From positions 62,001 to 126,000 of the forward strand of contig QNQO01001175.1 of assembly GCA_003290165.1 (NCBI GenBank): DNA of 64,000 nt, given 5' to 3'. Origin of the DNA: Berberis thunbergii (Eukaryota > Streptophyta > Magnoliopsida > Ranunculales > Berberidaceae). Within the stretch, counting starts at the first letter, position 1; the number at the start of each line of letters is the position of its first letter. Shown here in pieces: positions 24,017-35,065 of this stretch. Under the pieces are notes generated by a model that did no database searches, was not told the origin of the DNA, and was given only the letters and a program-made list of their open reading frames with translations. The position numbers and the translations under genes were made by a program.

Positions 24017-24384
24017 CTGAACAGGATAAGGATTAGCAAGCATCATAGAGCAGGACAGTATCAGAGTAGACACTCTGGAGATCAGCAGTTGACCAGTTTG
24101 ATCACAAGTCTCTCTTGCTACCTGACCTCCCAAGGGAGAAGGGGGATCCTTTCCAGGTGGAACTAGGAGCCTCATAGCTTCACTAGATTTGATTTCTGCA
24201 ATATAGGAACATCATAATCATAAGAACATAAATAAGTAAATATATAAAAGCATGCAACAACATGATCCATACTTTCTTCCAGACCTTGGAAGGCATCATC
24301 AAGGTGAATATTTATTGACATCAATATCTTTTGCATCATTAAGGACCAGCTATCATCATCTCCTCTTGCCTTTGGGAGCATTGC
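24017..24384 (-). pseudogene. captured fragment of a PELP1/RIX1-like gene
   Basis: Two exons on the minus strand (24384-24273 and 24195-24017) joined by a GT-AG intron encode LPKARGDDDSWSLMMQKIL ... DDAFQGLEE, then EAMRLLVPPGKDPPSPLGG ... LILSCSMMLANPYPVQ. This is the conserved N-terminal order of plant proline-, glutamic acid- and leucine-rich protein 1 (PELP1/RIX1) homologues, nuclear HEAT-like proteins linked to pre-60S ribosome maturation. About 96 residues remain. The assignment rests on remembered family sequence. Confidence 0.55.
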
Positions 24385-25127
24385 TAAGCATTAGGCAAAT
24401 TTCTTAACATTGAGTAGGAAAGCCAGGTCACAATCTAACCAGATGAAATCGAATGTATAATGAAAATTTTCCTACAATAGCAACACAAAGTTTTTATCTT
24501 AAACAACTATGAATATCAGTCACCTTTAACACATTTGTACTGCATTTCCCCAACATGATCTTCGAAACAATTATAGCTTCAGCCTGAGAAGAAACATATC
24601 AACATCTTATCATGTATGCATTAGCCTGAGCACTCGAAGTTCATTGTGACAAAGACAAGAAACGCCATGTTGGTGATCAAGCAAAAGAAAAGAAAATGTA
24701 TTATTTTCACTTCCTTTTGCTGAAAGAAATGTTGAATGATCTAAACATTTTTGTGATGATGAATGTACATAATGTTTCAAGGGAAAAAAGGGAACGAAAA
24801 CAAGAAGAAGAAGAGCAAGAAATGGCAGTAAAATAACCAAATATAATCATGTCAATGGTAGTCATTGTCGGACACCTCGTAATCCGTCTTGGACACTGAC
24901 ACACATGTTGGTGTCATTGTTACATAGGTTTTCACTTGTCAAAAACTGAGGTGTTAGGGCCAGTGGCTTGTACTAAGCAATTAGTTAAATAAATGAGACA
25001 AGTTTGGATGGGCTTACAAATGGCACAATTGATCATAGGGCTTACAAATGATGCCAAATCGATCAAATAGAAACGAAGGTGTATGACTTCTATGGATTTA
25101 ACCACAACACTGGATAGCAAAAAATAC

Positions 25128-25484
25128 CTGATAAATCCCCCGGCAAATAGACATAGTGACCTTCATCTGAGCAACTCTTCCTCCTTGCATCGAATCCAGT
25201 CTTAGCTGAAACATTCAAAATAATAAGATCAGTTTACATGACAGGTAAACCCAAATCAATTAAAAATACTCAAAACCTAAACAATAAACCCGTACCTCTT
25301 ATTTGATAATCTGAATGAAACTCATCCGCTTTGCTCCTAATATTTAACCATTTTCTCACCACTAATTTCGGCCAGGAGGACTGCAAGATATTTCTCATTT
25401 TCAATCTTTTATTCAAAAAACAAACAACCAAAATTTAAATCTACAATAACTCACCCTGTGATTTTTACTCAGATCTTGCCTCAT
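25128..25484 (-). pseudogene. captured 5' exons of a type I inositol-polyphosphate 5-phosphatase
   Basis: Three minus-strand exons with GT-AG introns and matching phases can be read: 25484-25455 (start MRQDLSKNHR), 25380-25296 (SSWPKLVVRKWLNIRSK then ADEFHSDYQIRG) and 25205-25128 (ARRKSCSDEGHYVYLPGDLS). This is the N-terminal signature of plant type I 5PTases (SWPK..VRKWLNI, FHSDY, RKSCSD), which dephosphorylate inositol polyphosphates and phosphoinositides. The catalytic domain is missing. About 600 bp upstream of the ATG (to ~26100) is GA/AT-rich and may be the captured 5' UTR and promoter, which could drive transcription through the other fragments. Confidence 0.75.
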
Positions 25485-26099
25485 TGTTCCAGCTTTTGAT
25501 TGGTAACAAGAAAGCTACAAATTTCCAATCTGCAACAAAAGAACACAAACTATTTCTTATGAATGAGATGGTGAGTGTTTCTAAAGGTTCCAATTCGAGC
25601 GAGTTTGTTGTATTGAATTGAAGCTATAAAATGCGCGAAAAAACAAAACCCATTTGTATTTTTCAAGTGATTTCTTGTCTCCGTTAGGTAGACTAACTCA
25701 TAGGATAAAAAATAAGAAAAAAAAAACAACAATTTGAACAAGAAAACATAGACAAGCACCAGTAAACATGAAGGAAACCAAAAGAAATGTGAAGATATTT
25801 TAATAGAATAAGAGATTTAAATGAATGAATGAATAGGTCATGTTCTTACTTTTCCTTGAAGAATCTATCTTTCTTTACAACAAGCTTGGCTTTAAGGAGA
25901 GAATCAGAAGAGATTGAGAGAAGAAAAAGCTCTTGTTTGTTAATGGATGGAAAAGTTTTCTAGACTTAAATGAGTAGTAAGTAAAGAAAACATACTTGTA
26001 TAAAAATGGAAAGTTGGAGGTGAAATTTGAGAAGGGAAGTCTTTTCCATGGAACTATATTTGGAAAAATAAATCAAAGATCTCTTGTAATTTCAATCAC

Positions 26100-27590
26100 A
26101 AATCAAATCACATCTTCATGATTTAAATCAGATCCAAAAAAATTCTACAAAGCTTAGCCGACCTTCCTTTTAAATGTCTCTGAACAGAGGAAAAACAGAG
26201 CTCCTAAACCACAATATGAACTAAGAAGATCTTAAGAAGCTTTTTATGAAATTTCAAAATCTGGGTATTTCTCCTCTATACAACATTGCTTTGGTTGATT
26301 AATAATAAGCAAAACCCAGAGTTTGAAATCGTTTAATGAATCGAAGAATGATTTAATACGATCAACAAGGGAGGTGAAGTGAGAGAAAATGATTTAATAT
26401 TGTCCATAGATTATCATCTCTGCTAATTCTAATTATTACAATAGAGAAAATGAGAGTTAATTACTTTGGTAGAATTATGTAAATCAAGATTTCCATAGGG
26501 AAGCTAATGGTCAAATCCAGCTCTACAGCAGTTTACAATATCAGAAATACTAAAATACAATTTGGGTTCTCTCTTACTGGAACTACTAGTAGTAGGCCAC
26601 TTATTCAAATTATTCGACATGACTAGATTTTGTTTCTTATTCTGCTGGTCTTAAATGCAGTTCAAACGTGATAAATATTAGATCTAATGATATTTATGCA
26701 TGAACATTATCTTAGTTGCTGTCATCTGTTGTTCGATTTACCACCTACAAAATATTAATCATGACTGCAGAGGAGTTTAAGCTAATTAGGAAAAGTTAGA
26801 ACAACATACAATTGCAACAAAAACTTTGAAATGATTACTGAAATCTGAAGGCAGGATAGAACAGAGAACCCCAAGCCAATTTATACATTTTATTTGTGTT
26901 GAATTTTCATAAAACATAACTTGGAGAGATGAATATGATTTCACAAGTAAACTGCCCAAAGTTTTTAATTAAGCCACTCTTGCCCTCGCATTCTTAAATT
27001 CTTAGGGTATTAAGGATATCCGTCATTTGCACAGTGCAATAATGAAAATAAGAGAATAATAACAAATTAGAGGACTCGAAGGTGCTACATAATTCTATCC
27101 CTCTCAAACCATGGCCTAATTTTGCTTGTCAAGAAAACACAAAGGATGTTTTATTTGTTAATGACCTGACCTACTTCTCGTACAAATGAACATGCATTAC
27201 CTTTCATTTCAAGTTGTTTCTCTGTTGGTTTTGCCATACACTTCTTGATAGAGTCAGTAATTTTAGTCCATGTATAGAAATCAGAATCACCTTTAATGAA
27301 CATGTGTTTCTTACTTTCCTCTCAACAAAACATTCTGGTGAAAACTGAAAAGTTAAAAAAATAAGCTATTAAAGTAGATTACTTTAGATAAGCAAAAAAA
27401 TTCATAATATATATATGCTGATTTTTAGATTTTCTCAAGATTAATGAGGCTGTAACATAAATTCGTGTCATCCTCAAATGATTGGATGAATATATGCCCT
27501 CACATTCCTTGTTCATATTGCAATGATTAAAACTTGTTGACATAAATAGATTTTATGTTTTTTTTGTCACTTTAAACATTTAGGAGCAAC
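26100..27590. other. CACTA interior without recognised content
   Basis: AT-rich DNA; no coding fragment could be identified. Confidence 0.4.
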
Positions 27591-27593
27591 ATT

Positions 27594-27790
27594 TTAAGAT
27601 TTATGCGGTGCATCGAGGCCTAATTGACTGAAATACATGTAAAAGAAACGAGTTTTTGTTATGAGCTGACTTACTGAAGCTAGTTTGATGCTATTTCTGC
27701 AGGATGGAAGCAACCTATTCAATTCACTCACAGATTCCTCAGCAATAGATGGAGTAGTCTTGGCAGATTTTAGCAATGTCTACAAAGAAA
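27594..27790 (-). pseudogene. possible captured exon, unknown protein
   Basis: The minus-strand frame reads AKSAKTTPSIAEESVSELN then RLLPSCRNSIKLASVSQ before turning into non-coding-looking sequence. It may be a further captured exon, since strand and position fit the others. Family unknown. Confidence 0.3.
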
Positions 27791-28208
27791 GGAGATAAAG
27801 GATGCTAAATTTGCAACTGTAACACTTAATTTGTAGAAGCAATTGAAGTGAGATGTATTGAATGACAAGAAGACTATTCGAGATGCCCAATCTACTGTAG
27901 AGCAATTGCTCAATGTACAATCTGTTTACAAATGAATGAATACTTGTTTCTCTCCCTGTTCTCCTATTTATACAAGCAGCTAACATACACTAACAATACT
28001 GACAGCAATGCTAACAGAGCAACTAACACCCATCTAATAGAGCTAACAACCTGACAGAGCAACTAACACCCATTCTAACAGAGCTAACAACCTGACAGAT
28101 CAACTCTAACAACAATACTAACCCAGCCTTTGCTCACAGACAGCTTTGCATCTTTGCACTTACTTATACTTCTTCCTTATATATGTGAACCTGATAGGGG
28201 GTCTATCA
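27778..28208 (-). repeat. possible copia-type LTR fragment inside the CACTA element
   Basis: On the minus strand the sequence starts TGATAGACCCCCTATCAGG, has a TATA-like CTTGTATAAATAGGAG near 27970 and a U5-like end. It includes an imperfect ~45-bp tandem repeat (AGAGCAACTAACACCCAT...) at 28012-28110. No matching target duplication was found, so the boundaries are uncertain. Confidence 0.35.
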
Positions 28209-28796
28209 GTTTTGTAAACATTTAAAAGTAAGACACAATTCTTACTAAAACTATCTAAATTAACCTACTAAAACTAAAATAAAACAAATTGCAGTACATA
28301 AGAAAAACTGCAACGCATCTGACACGTGACCCTCTGTGTTCAAATGTATTACAACTAATAAGGAAATTAAGTAAAATGTTTTTTTCACGTATCTTGGCAA
28401 GAAAATTAAGGAACATAAAACAACTAATAAGTACAAACATCGTATTCATGGTTCTAGCAGAATGTTTCCACCAACCTACATGTACATCAAATGATACATA
28501 AGCAAAATGCCTCCTACTGTGTTGAAAAACTAATATACTGAGATAGGGATGCATTGCAAGTTGCAACACTTCAAATATGTTTCGTTTTGTAAAAAAAACC
28601 AAACAAATGAGAAGTGGGATTATGAAATTGTGGTTCTAGTTGTATATCGATCTCTTCTTCTAATTGTGATATAGTGTAATTCACTGCAATATTTCGAAGT
28701 TATGACTACACTGAAGATGTATCATTAATTTTTCATGTTCATTGTCTCAACAGTTGAAATGACCCATAGAATGAGATGTACAAACAACTGGATGCT

Positions 28797-29000
28797 TTAA
28801 TGAATGAATATATGAAGTGGTCCATGAGTCCATCCATAAACATTTATGAATCCAAGAAGAAATTTTTTTTTGGTTGCATAAGCATATAAATGAACAATAG
28901 CTGCAAACATAACATATTTACCTAGGGTATCATGGAGAGGCACACAAATCAAACTACGAGCGCTGCAAGCCTGGGGAAGATCCAAAGCACTTGCATTCAA
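28797..29000 (-). pseudogene. possible captured exon, unknown protein
   Basis: The minus-strand reading LPQACSARSLICVPLHDTL ends at a GT donor (GTAAAT), looking like an exon of a captured gene. Family not recognised; low confidence. Confidence 0.25.
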
Positions 29001-29782
29001 CGATACATATCAAAATAATGTCTTAAATTGTGGTTACTAATTGGAAGATAATGCTAGTAAGTTAGCCAAATGAGTAATCCTAATACTCTAATAAGGAAAT
29101 CAAAGAGGAAAGAGAAAAAAATTCAATTCCAGAATTACCTATCTGAAAAATTGATCCTTCAATCAACCAAAACTGATACAAAGACTGGTCCTTCAAAGCC
29201 TTCCAAAGACTTCCACAATTACTTCATAAACTGATACAAATTAAAAATCATTAGGGTTTGCGGTGAAAGCAAAGCAGGAGAGAGTGAGTGTGTTGAGAAT
29301 CAGATATCGACCTGAAACGGAGAGCGAGAGCACGTACGGTGAGAAGTAGAGCACGTTGAGAGGGAGAAACAGAACGGAGAGGGACAACAGAACGCAGAGG
29401 GAGAGGGAGAGCGATCGGAGAGGGAGGGCAGAATGCAGAGGGAGAGGGAGATGAGAACAGTCAGAGAGGGTGACAGATCGAGAAGGAGAGCGGGATTCTT
29501 CTTCCTTCATTCTTCTTTGTTTTGCTTTATTTTATTTTATTTTCGATTCGAGTGGGATTCTTGCCGCCTTGCGAATTGCAAGTCCCGCCTACATATCTTT
29601 CATAGCATTTTACAATGCACAAATCAATTTGGCCATTGATAGCGTTTTTACAACTTTTTATACCATACAAAGTTTGCATAACATTTTGGCCCCATTGAAC
29701 AAATTTAGTTTTTTACTTTTTATAGCATTTTATGTAAAAACGCTATGGTCATATGTTATTAATGACCTGTTTTGTTGTAGTG

Positions 29783-29832
29783 TATGAAAACTAAATAGAT
29801 TTTTCTCTCATCACTTTCTTTACAAGTTAACA
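29783..29832 (+). repeat. copia 3' LTR, second part
   Basis: TATGAAAACTAAATAG...GTTAACA continues the LTR interrupted at 21688. The first three bases are the second copy of the TAT target site. It is followed by the GTTAT copia target duplication. Confidence 0.95.
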
Positions 29833-29954
29833 GTTATTAACAAATTAATTTTCGATGAGCTTAATAGTATAATTCATGACTTCTCCATGTGTCCACCATT
29901 GTTGATTTGGTCGATGATTTTAAAGGCAAAACCAGTACTAGGCTCCAAACGACA

Positions 29955-30589
29955 TGATGCAGGAGGATCCAAGTCAGATGATGCTAAGTTGTCAGATAGC
30001 ACGTTATTAGCACTAAGATATCTTGAATTAGCAGATCAGCGCAAGGATGACAAGAAATCATGATTCTATTTCTAATTTAGCAGTTTTGGGTGCATTTTAG
30101 TCATAACTTTGGCTACGAGTATCAGAATCACGCAAACGACCCCAATTCGGAAAGTTGTTTTCAACGCGCACGTAGTGGTCAACCATCCATGCTTGTTGCA
30201 CATATTTTCGAAGTCAAATTCCACCATTTTTCCTTCTGAATCCACAAATTTAGTAGTTTATTTTCCTTTGTAGTAATATTTCAATTATTGTTTAGGAAGT
30301 GATTCTGAACCCAATTTGGGTCAAATTTCTAACAGTTTATTTCTTTTATTACGTATTTTATTTTAGCATGATTATTGGGGTATTGTAATTTTTTGTAAAA
30401 TTTCAATATTAATGAGTTTTAGTTATAAAGCCCAGCTTGTGGGCTGATTTTAGGGAGATATTTGATTTGAGTCATTTGATTAAACATTAGAGTTATTTCT
30501 CTGCGTTTTGGGCTATCATCTTATGTTCTTCCCTATCAATTATCTGTTGCTATTAGCCTGCAAAATAATCGTTATTCTGCCCGATGTCA
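29955..30589 (+). repeat. solo LTR of the family at 55.7-58.3 kb
   Basis: It begins TGATGCAGGAGG and ends CTGCCCGATGTCA, like the LTR pair at 55710/57873 (TGATGCAGGAGG ... GTCCGGCATCA). Shared internal blocks include AACATTAGAGTTATTTCTCTG and TAGCCTGCA..ATAATCG.TATTCTG. It is flanked by CGACA (29950-29954) and TGACA (30590-30594), a 4-of-5 match. No internal region remains, so it is a solo LTR from unequal recombination. Confidence 0.75.
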
Positions 30590-31627
30590 TGACACAAACA
30601 CCACCCTTCTCCACCAAACTCTTAAACTTAGAAATAACCAAAACCAAGTTTGAAATCTGTCAGAAAATAAAATAAATTAGGAGGTTGGAATTAAAGGTCT
30701 CCCTCATCACCTATCTATCTACCTTTATAAATTAAAGCCTCACATACCCATAAACTGCCTACAACTTAAACTGCATCTCATCTCCTCGGCACACCAATAT
30801 GAGTAAGGTGGAAGAGAAAGCTATGAAACATGGAGGATATGACTTCACACAAGATGGTACAATCGATCTCAAGGGTCAACCAATTCTAAGGTCCAAAGGA
30901 GGAAGATGGAAAACTTGTTCCTTTATTGTAGGTGAGGTAACCAAACACTCGGTGGGGCACTCTAGCTCTGAGTTCTTAGTGTTGTAAAAGTGTCCTAATA
31001 AATTTGGGGTGTCTGAATTCTTATAGCCATTAGAAACTGACTGACATCTGCATTCTATAAGGCTCTTGAATCCTAGTTTGCCAAAACTATTAGAAACTCT
31101 ACACAGCAATGTTTATGCCTTGCTTATCGAATGCATCAACAGTGTGTTCCAATTTTGAGTGCTTAGAAGCATACTGTCCTCTGTCCAGTCTCATATTTTC
31201 ATTTCCATCTCTCTAAGAACGAGACCGGAAGGACCGTATCTTTTGATTACTAAGCAAGTTTGTTTTGTTTTTTGCTTCCACATTTGATATTGTCCGTTTC
31301 CAAACTTAGCTCTTTTCTATATTGACTTTAGAGCTGAAAGTTGCATACTTTTGGCACTGGACTGAAGATGTATTTTGCCAAATGCAATGTCATATTGATT
31401 ACAGCATGTGCTTTTGCCAAAGTAAAGACTCCTGACCATGGCTAGTTAGATGTAATGTTAGCGAATTTTTCTCATCATAGCTAATTTGACATTGATGAGT
31501 TGATTCTTATAGGGTATGAGGTCTTTGAGAGGATGGCATACTATGGAATTGCATCAAATCTAGTCTTGTATTTGACCTAAAAGCTCCATATGAACGAACT
31601 GTTACTTCATCAAATAATGTCACCAAC

Positions 31628-31972
31628 TTTTTTTTTTTTTTTTAAATTGGATCGTTGACTTTTTTATTTATTTATTTATTAATCCATATCCGAAGGCTAC
31701 ATAACTGACCCTATAGGGTTAACTAAACCAAGCCCAAAGGCTAGGGTTAACCAAACTAAGCCCAAAGGCTACAATATTGTTGCCACTTAATATCTCCACC
31801 TTGCATGAAGACTCACTTTCGCTATACAATACCCGAAGGCTTATCAACGGCGAAGCAAATGTGCTCCTAATAATCGGGCAAAAACTCACAAAATCCTAAC
31901 TAGTGAGTCTCGAACCTGTTACCTCTCACAAAGAGAGTGAATGTCCGACCAACTGAGCTACAATTGGTGGAC
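31628..31972 (-). mobile_element. tRNA-derived SINE inserted in NPF exon 2
   Basis: On the minus strand it begins near TCCACCAATTG, has A-box TAGCTCAGTTGGT and B-box GGTTCGAGACTC spaced as in tRNA promoters, and ends in poly(A) (T-run 31628-31643). It is flanked by a ~15-bp duplication AATAATGTCACCAAC (31613-31627) and AACAATATCACCAAC (31973-31987), which is NPF coding sequence (N-V-T-N). About 345 bp, a different family from the shorter SINEs in this window. Confidence 0.9.
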
Positions 31973-32811
31973 AAACAATATCACCAACTGGGTTGGTATT
32001 GTGTGGATGACACCCATCTTAGGTGCATACATCACAGACGCACATCTCGGACGATACTGGACCTTCGTCATTGCATCTGCCATCTATCTAATGGTAACAC
32101 ACAAATTTCTTCACTTACCTACTCAATCACCAAATATTAATAAGCATGAAAAGAACAGATAGGGAGATATTTGTTTCATATAGAGCAATACAACCACATG
32201 TAGTTGTGCATGAAAAAGTTGTTTGAATTTAGGAATTAATTCAGACTGGCCTGAGATCCCAAATCCTTCATTGTGAGGACCAACATATGTCTGCTCATTA
32301 TGCTTGAATTGCAGTTGTAATTCATCCTCTATAATCATGTAAAACAAATTGTCTATACAGAGGCAATAAATCTGTGTATGATAATTCATGGCATACATAT
32401 CAGAAAGGAAGATTAGCATTGAATTAGTCGCTACAACACATACATGCAGAGAACAGAAAGTGATGGTTTTTTCTCATTTTCTCGGATCTCCTCGTAGCTT
32501 TTCTCCAGCAAGAAAATGATGACATATAATTCAATATAAACATTTGTATTTATGGATACGAAAACTGAAATGATGCCAAACTTTCAGGAAAAAAAAACGT
32601 TTTCAATGTCGTTTTCGTGTAAGTTGGGAACATGTCAAGAAAGACTTTTTTGTAACTAGAAGATAAATGTTAACTACTAAAACAGCTCAATAATACTGTA
32701 ATTTCCGTCCTTAACATGTATCATATATCTTTTTGTTTTTTGAGTTACCTATCATTCCAAAATTTGACAAAAATCCAAACAGGGAATGCTATTGTTGACC
32801 CTTGCGGTCTC

Positions 32812-33134
32812 TGTTGGAATATTAAACCCACACCAATTATCTATGGGCCTAAAATTGCACATGTACTTATTCACAGTAGTACCGTGTGAATTTACGGTGT
32901 AGTTGTACGATTGGTATCCACCGATATAGTTATAATCCCACGACTTCGCTCTCACTTCCGCTTGATATATGATTGGATTCACCTTCTATACAAGTTCGAG
33001 CTTTTATAGAGTTGGCAATTTATCATGGTATTAGAGCATTGGTCCTCGAACGTCGTGGGTTCGAGTCTCATCCAACGCAATCGCTGTGAAAAATTTCAGT
33101 ATTTTCCTCGCGCTTGTGCTGAGGGGGAGTGTTG
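32812..33134 (+). mobile_element. small LTR retrotransposon remnant (TRIM-like) in NPF exon 3
   Basis: A 214-bp LTR (32812-33025, TGTTGGAAT...TTATCA) is followed directly by the primer-binding site TGGTATTAGAGC (33026-33037). Only ~80 bp of internal sequence follows, then a polypurine tract GAGGGGGAG (33121-33129) and a new TGTTG. The 3' LTR is almost wholly missing; NPF exon sequence (LRPP..) resumes within a few bases. The tiny coding-free interior fits a TRIM element that lost its 3' LTR together with a few bases of the exon. Confidence 0.7.
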
Positions 33135-34639
33135 AAAGCATTAAGGCCACCATGTGGGGCTGGAACTGCAGAAGCTAGATTGTGATAAGGCGTCTCCATT
33201 TCAAATTGGTGCATTCTATGGCGCACTTTACATTATCGCGATTGGAACCGGTGGAACCAAGCCCAACATCTCAACCATGGGAGCCGACCAATTCGATGAG
33301 TTTGAGCCCAAAGAGAGGATCCAAAAATTGTCCTTTAATTGGTGGATGTTTAGCATTTTTTTGGCACCCTCTTTGCAAATACTTTCCTAGTCTACTTACA
33401 AGACAATGTGGGGTGGACTGTTGGTTATGCCCTCCCTACTTTAGGGTTGGCAATTTCAGTGATGGTGTTCTTAGTGGGTACTCCCTTTTATAGGCACAAA
33501 CTGCCTTCAGGGAGTAGGGAGTCCCTTCACTAGGATGGCTAGAGTACTAGTGGCTGCCTTGAGGAAGTTTGCAGTAAAAGTACCTGATGACCCTAAGGAG
33601 CTCTATGAGTTGAGTTTGGCTGAGTATGCGAAAGCTGGAAAATATAGAATTAATTGCACCCCAGCATTGAGGTTAGTGATCTCCCTTCATTTGATTGATC
33701 ATATTGATCAATAAATAAGAAGTTGTAACTTACCTAGCTCGTATATTTATTGCCAACAGGATCCTTGACAAAGCGGCAGTAAAGAACCACGAAGGTGGAC
33801 CATGGAGACTGTCCAGTAACTCAAGTAAAGGAAACCAAACAGATGCTCAAAATGATTCCAATTCTACTTGTGACATGCTTACCAAGTACCATGTTAGCCC
33901 AAACGCACACACTCTTCATCAAACAGAGCACCACCTTGAACAGACACATGGGACCTCACTTTGAAATCCCTCTGGCATGTCTCACTGCATTCATTACAAT
34001 TTTCATGTTAATCAGCATTGTGCTCTATGATCGTTACTTTGTTCCGGCAATCAAAAAGTACACCAAAAACCCAAGAGGAATCACATTGTTGCAAAGAATG
34101 GGCATTGGCCCAATCATACAGATCATCATCATGGTCATTGCTGCCCTAGCCGAAAGTAAGAGACTAAGTGTTGCTAGGGAGCATGGGATTGTCGAGAAGC
34201 ATGGAATTGTCCCTTTGACTATCTTCATATTACTCCCTCAGTTTGCATTGATGGGAGTTGCGGATGCATTTGTAGAGGTGGCAAAGATTGAATTCTTCTA
34301 CGATCAAGCCCAAGAGAGTATGAAAAGTCTAGGGACTTCTTACTTCACTAGCAGTTTAGGAATAGGGAATTTCCTGAGCAGTTTTCTTTTAACAACTGTG
34401 TCTGATATCACAAGTAGGAATGGGAGCAAAGGATGGATACTGGATAACCTAAACCTAACTCACTTGGACTGTTATTATAAGTTTTATGCTGTCTTGAGTT
34501 TTATCAACTTCTCAGCCTTTCTGGTTGTTGCCAAGTACTACATGTACAATGTTGAAGCTACTGAATCGGAAAAGGAGATGCTTAGTGCTACTGAGATGAT
34601 TATCAAAAAGGGTAGAACGTAAGATGATGAACCTTCAAA

Positions 34640-35065
34640 GGATGGAGATAGGTAACAAGATTTGATATCAGGACCCTGTAGATTTCTGATGCTAATTTTC
34701 TTTTGTTTAGGGTGTTGTGTTTGCTTGTTCATATTGTGATCATATATGTACTGGAGATGAAAGGAGGAGGAAATAATGAATAGAAATCAAAAAGAAAAAC
34801 AGAAAATTTTATCCTTCAACTCTAGATGCTTGTTCTTGAGGTGTTATGAATGTGGATGTGAGAAAACTTTTCAATTATCCACTATGTTTACCATGCATTG
34901 CCCTGCAATCAATCCTTTCAAGGTTGGAGAGATGTCCGATGAACTTGTTCTCGTTAGCAATTGATCTTTTCGAAAGAGTACATAATTTAAACTCTCGGAG
35001 ACTACCTAAAACTTGTTTATGTTATATAGAACTAACAACCTAGATCTAAAGATTTTAAGGGTACA
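34640..35065. other. downstream region of the NPF pseudogene
   Basis: No gene recognised. It probably corresponds to the old 3' UTR and flanking DNA. Confidence 0.35.

Larger units (their letters stand above)
21689..29782. mobile_element. CACTA (En/Spm) transposon carrying host gene fragments
   Basis: Termini are CACTACAAGAAAAATG and, inverted, CACTACAACAAAACAGG. The exact 3-bp duplication TAT flanks it (21686-21688 and 29783-29785), and removing the element plus one TAT restores the copia LTR. The first ~220 bp contain repeated palindromic ATAGCGTTTTAAAACGCTAT-type motifs, and diverged copies lie at 29600-29750, as in CACTA subterminal arrays. No TNP2 or TNPA-like transposase frame is visible, so it is non-autonomous. 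Its interior holds pieces of at least three host genes on the minus strand (a Pack-CACTA structure). Confidence 0.92.
17031..29832 (+). mobile_element. Ty1/copia LTR retrotransposon with nested CACTA insertion
   Basis: LTRs begin TGTTAAGTG and end GTTAACA, and the pair is flanked by an exact 5-bp duplication GTTAT (17026-17030 and 29833-29837). Gene order is gag, protease, integrase, reverse transcriptase, RNase H, which defines the copia superfamily. The element itself is about 4.7 kb; the remaining 8.1 kb is a CACTA element inserted in its 3' LTR. By eye the two LTRs differ at about six positions plus a 12-bp indel over ~167 bp, so the insertion is not recent. Gag and pol carry several stops and frameshifts, so the copy is not autonomous. 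Confidence 0.95.
30799..34622 (+). pseudogene. NPF5-type (NRT1/PTR) transporter pseudogene
   Basis: Exon order matches the intact copy at 48104: exon 1 30799-30931 (MSKVEEKAMKHGG...), exon 2 31514-32093, exon 3 32783-33671, exon 4 33760-34622. Conserved PTR features are present: EVFER (the ExxER motif) in TM1, LGAYITDAHLGRYWTF, GTGGTKPNIST.GADQFD, and FYDQAQESMKSLG. Damage is extensive. There is a TAA in exon 2 (31578-31580) with a nearby 2-nt shift, a SINE in exon 2, an LTR remnant in exon 3, a 1-nt loss in a T-run near 33360, and a 2-nt loss in exon 4 (about 33806). Exon 4 alone stays open for 275 codons. The family moves nitrate, peptides or other small solutes by proton coupling; this copy cannot make a full protein. 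Confidence 0.9.

Noticed and set aside
31895..31972. tRNA gene on the minus strand
   Set aside because: A and B boxes belong to a SINE with poly(A) tail and target duplication; acceptor and anticodon stems do not close.
33026..33075. tRNA-like sequence with GGGTTCGAGTCTC
   Set aside because: It is the primer-binding site and short interior of an LTR remnant; no cloverleaf could be folded by eye.
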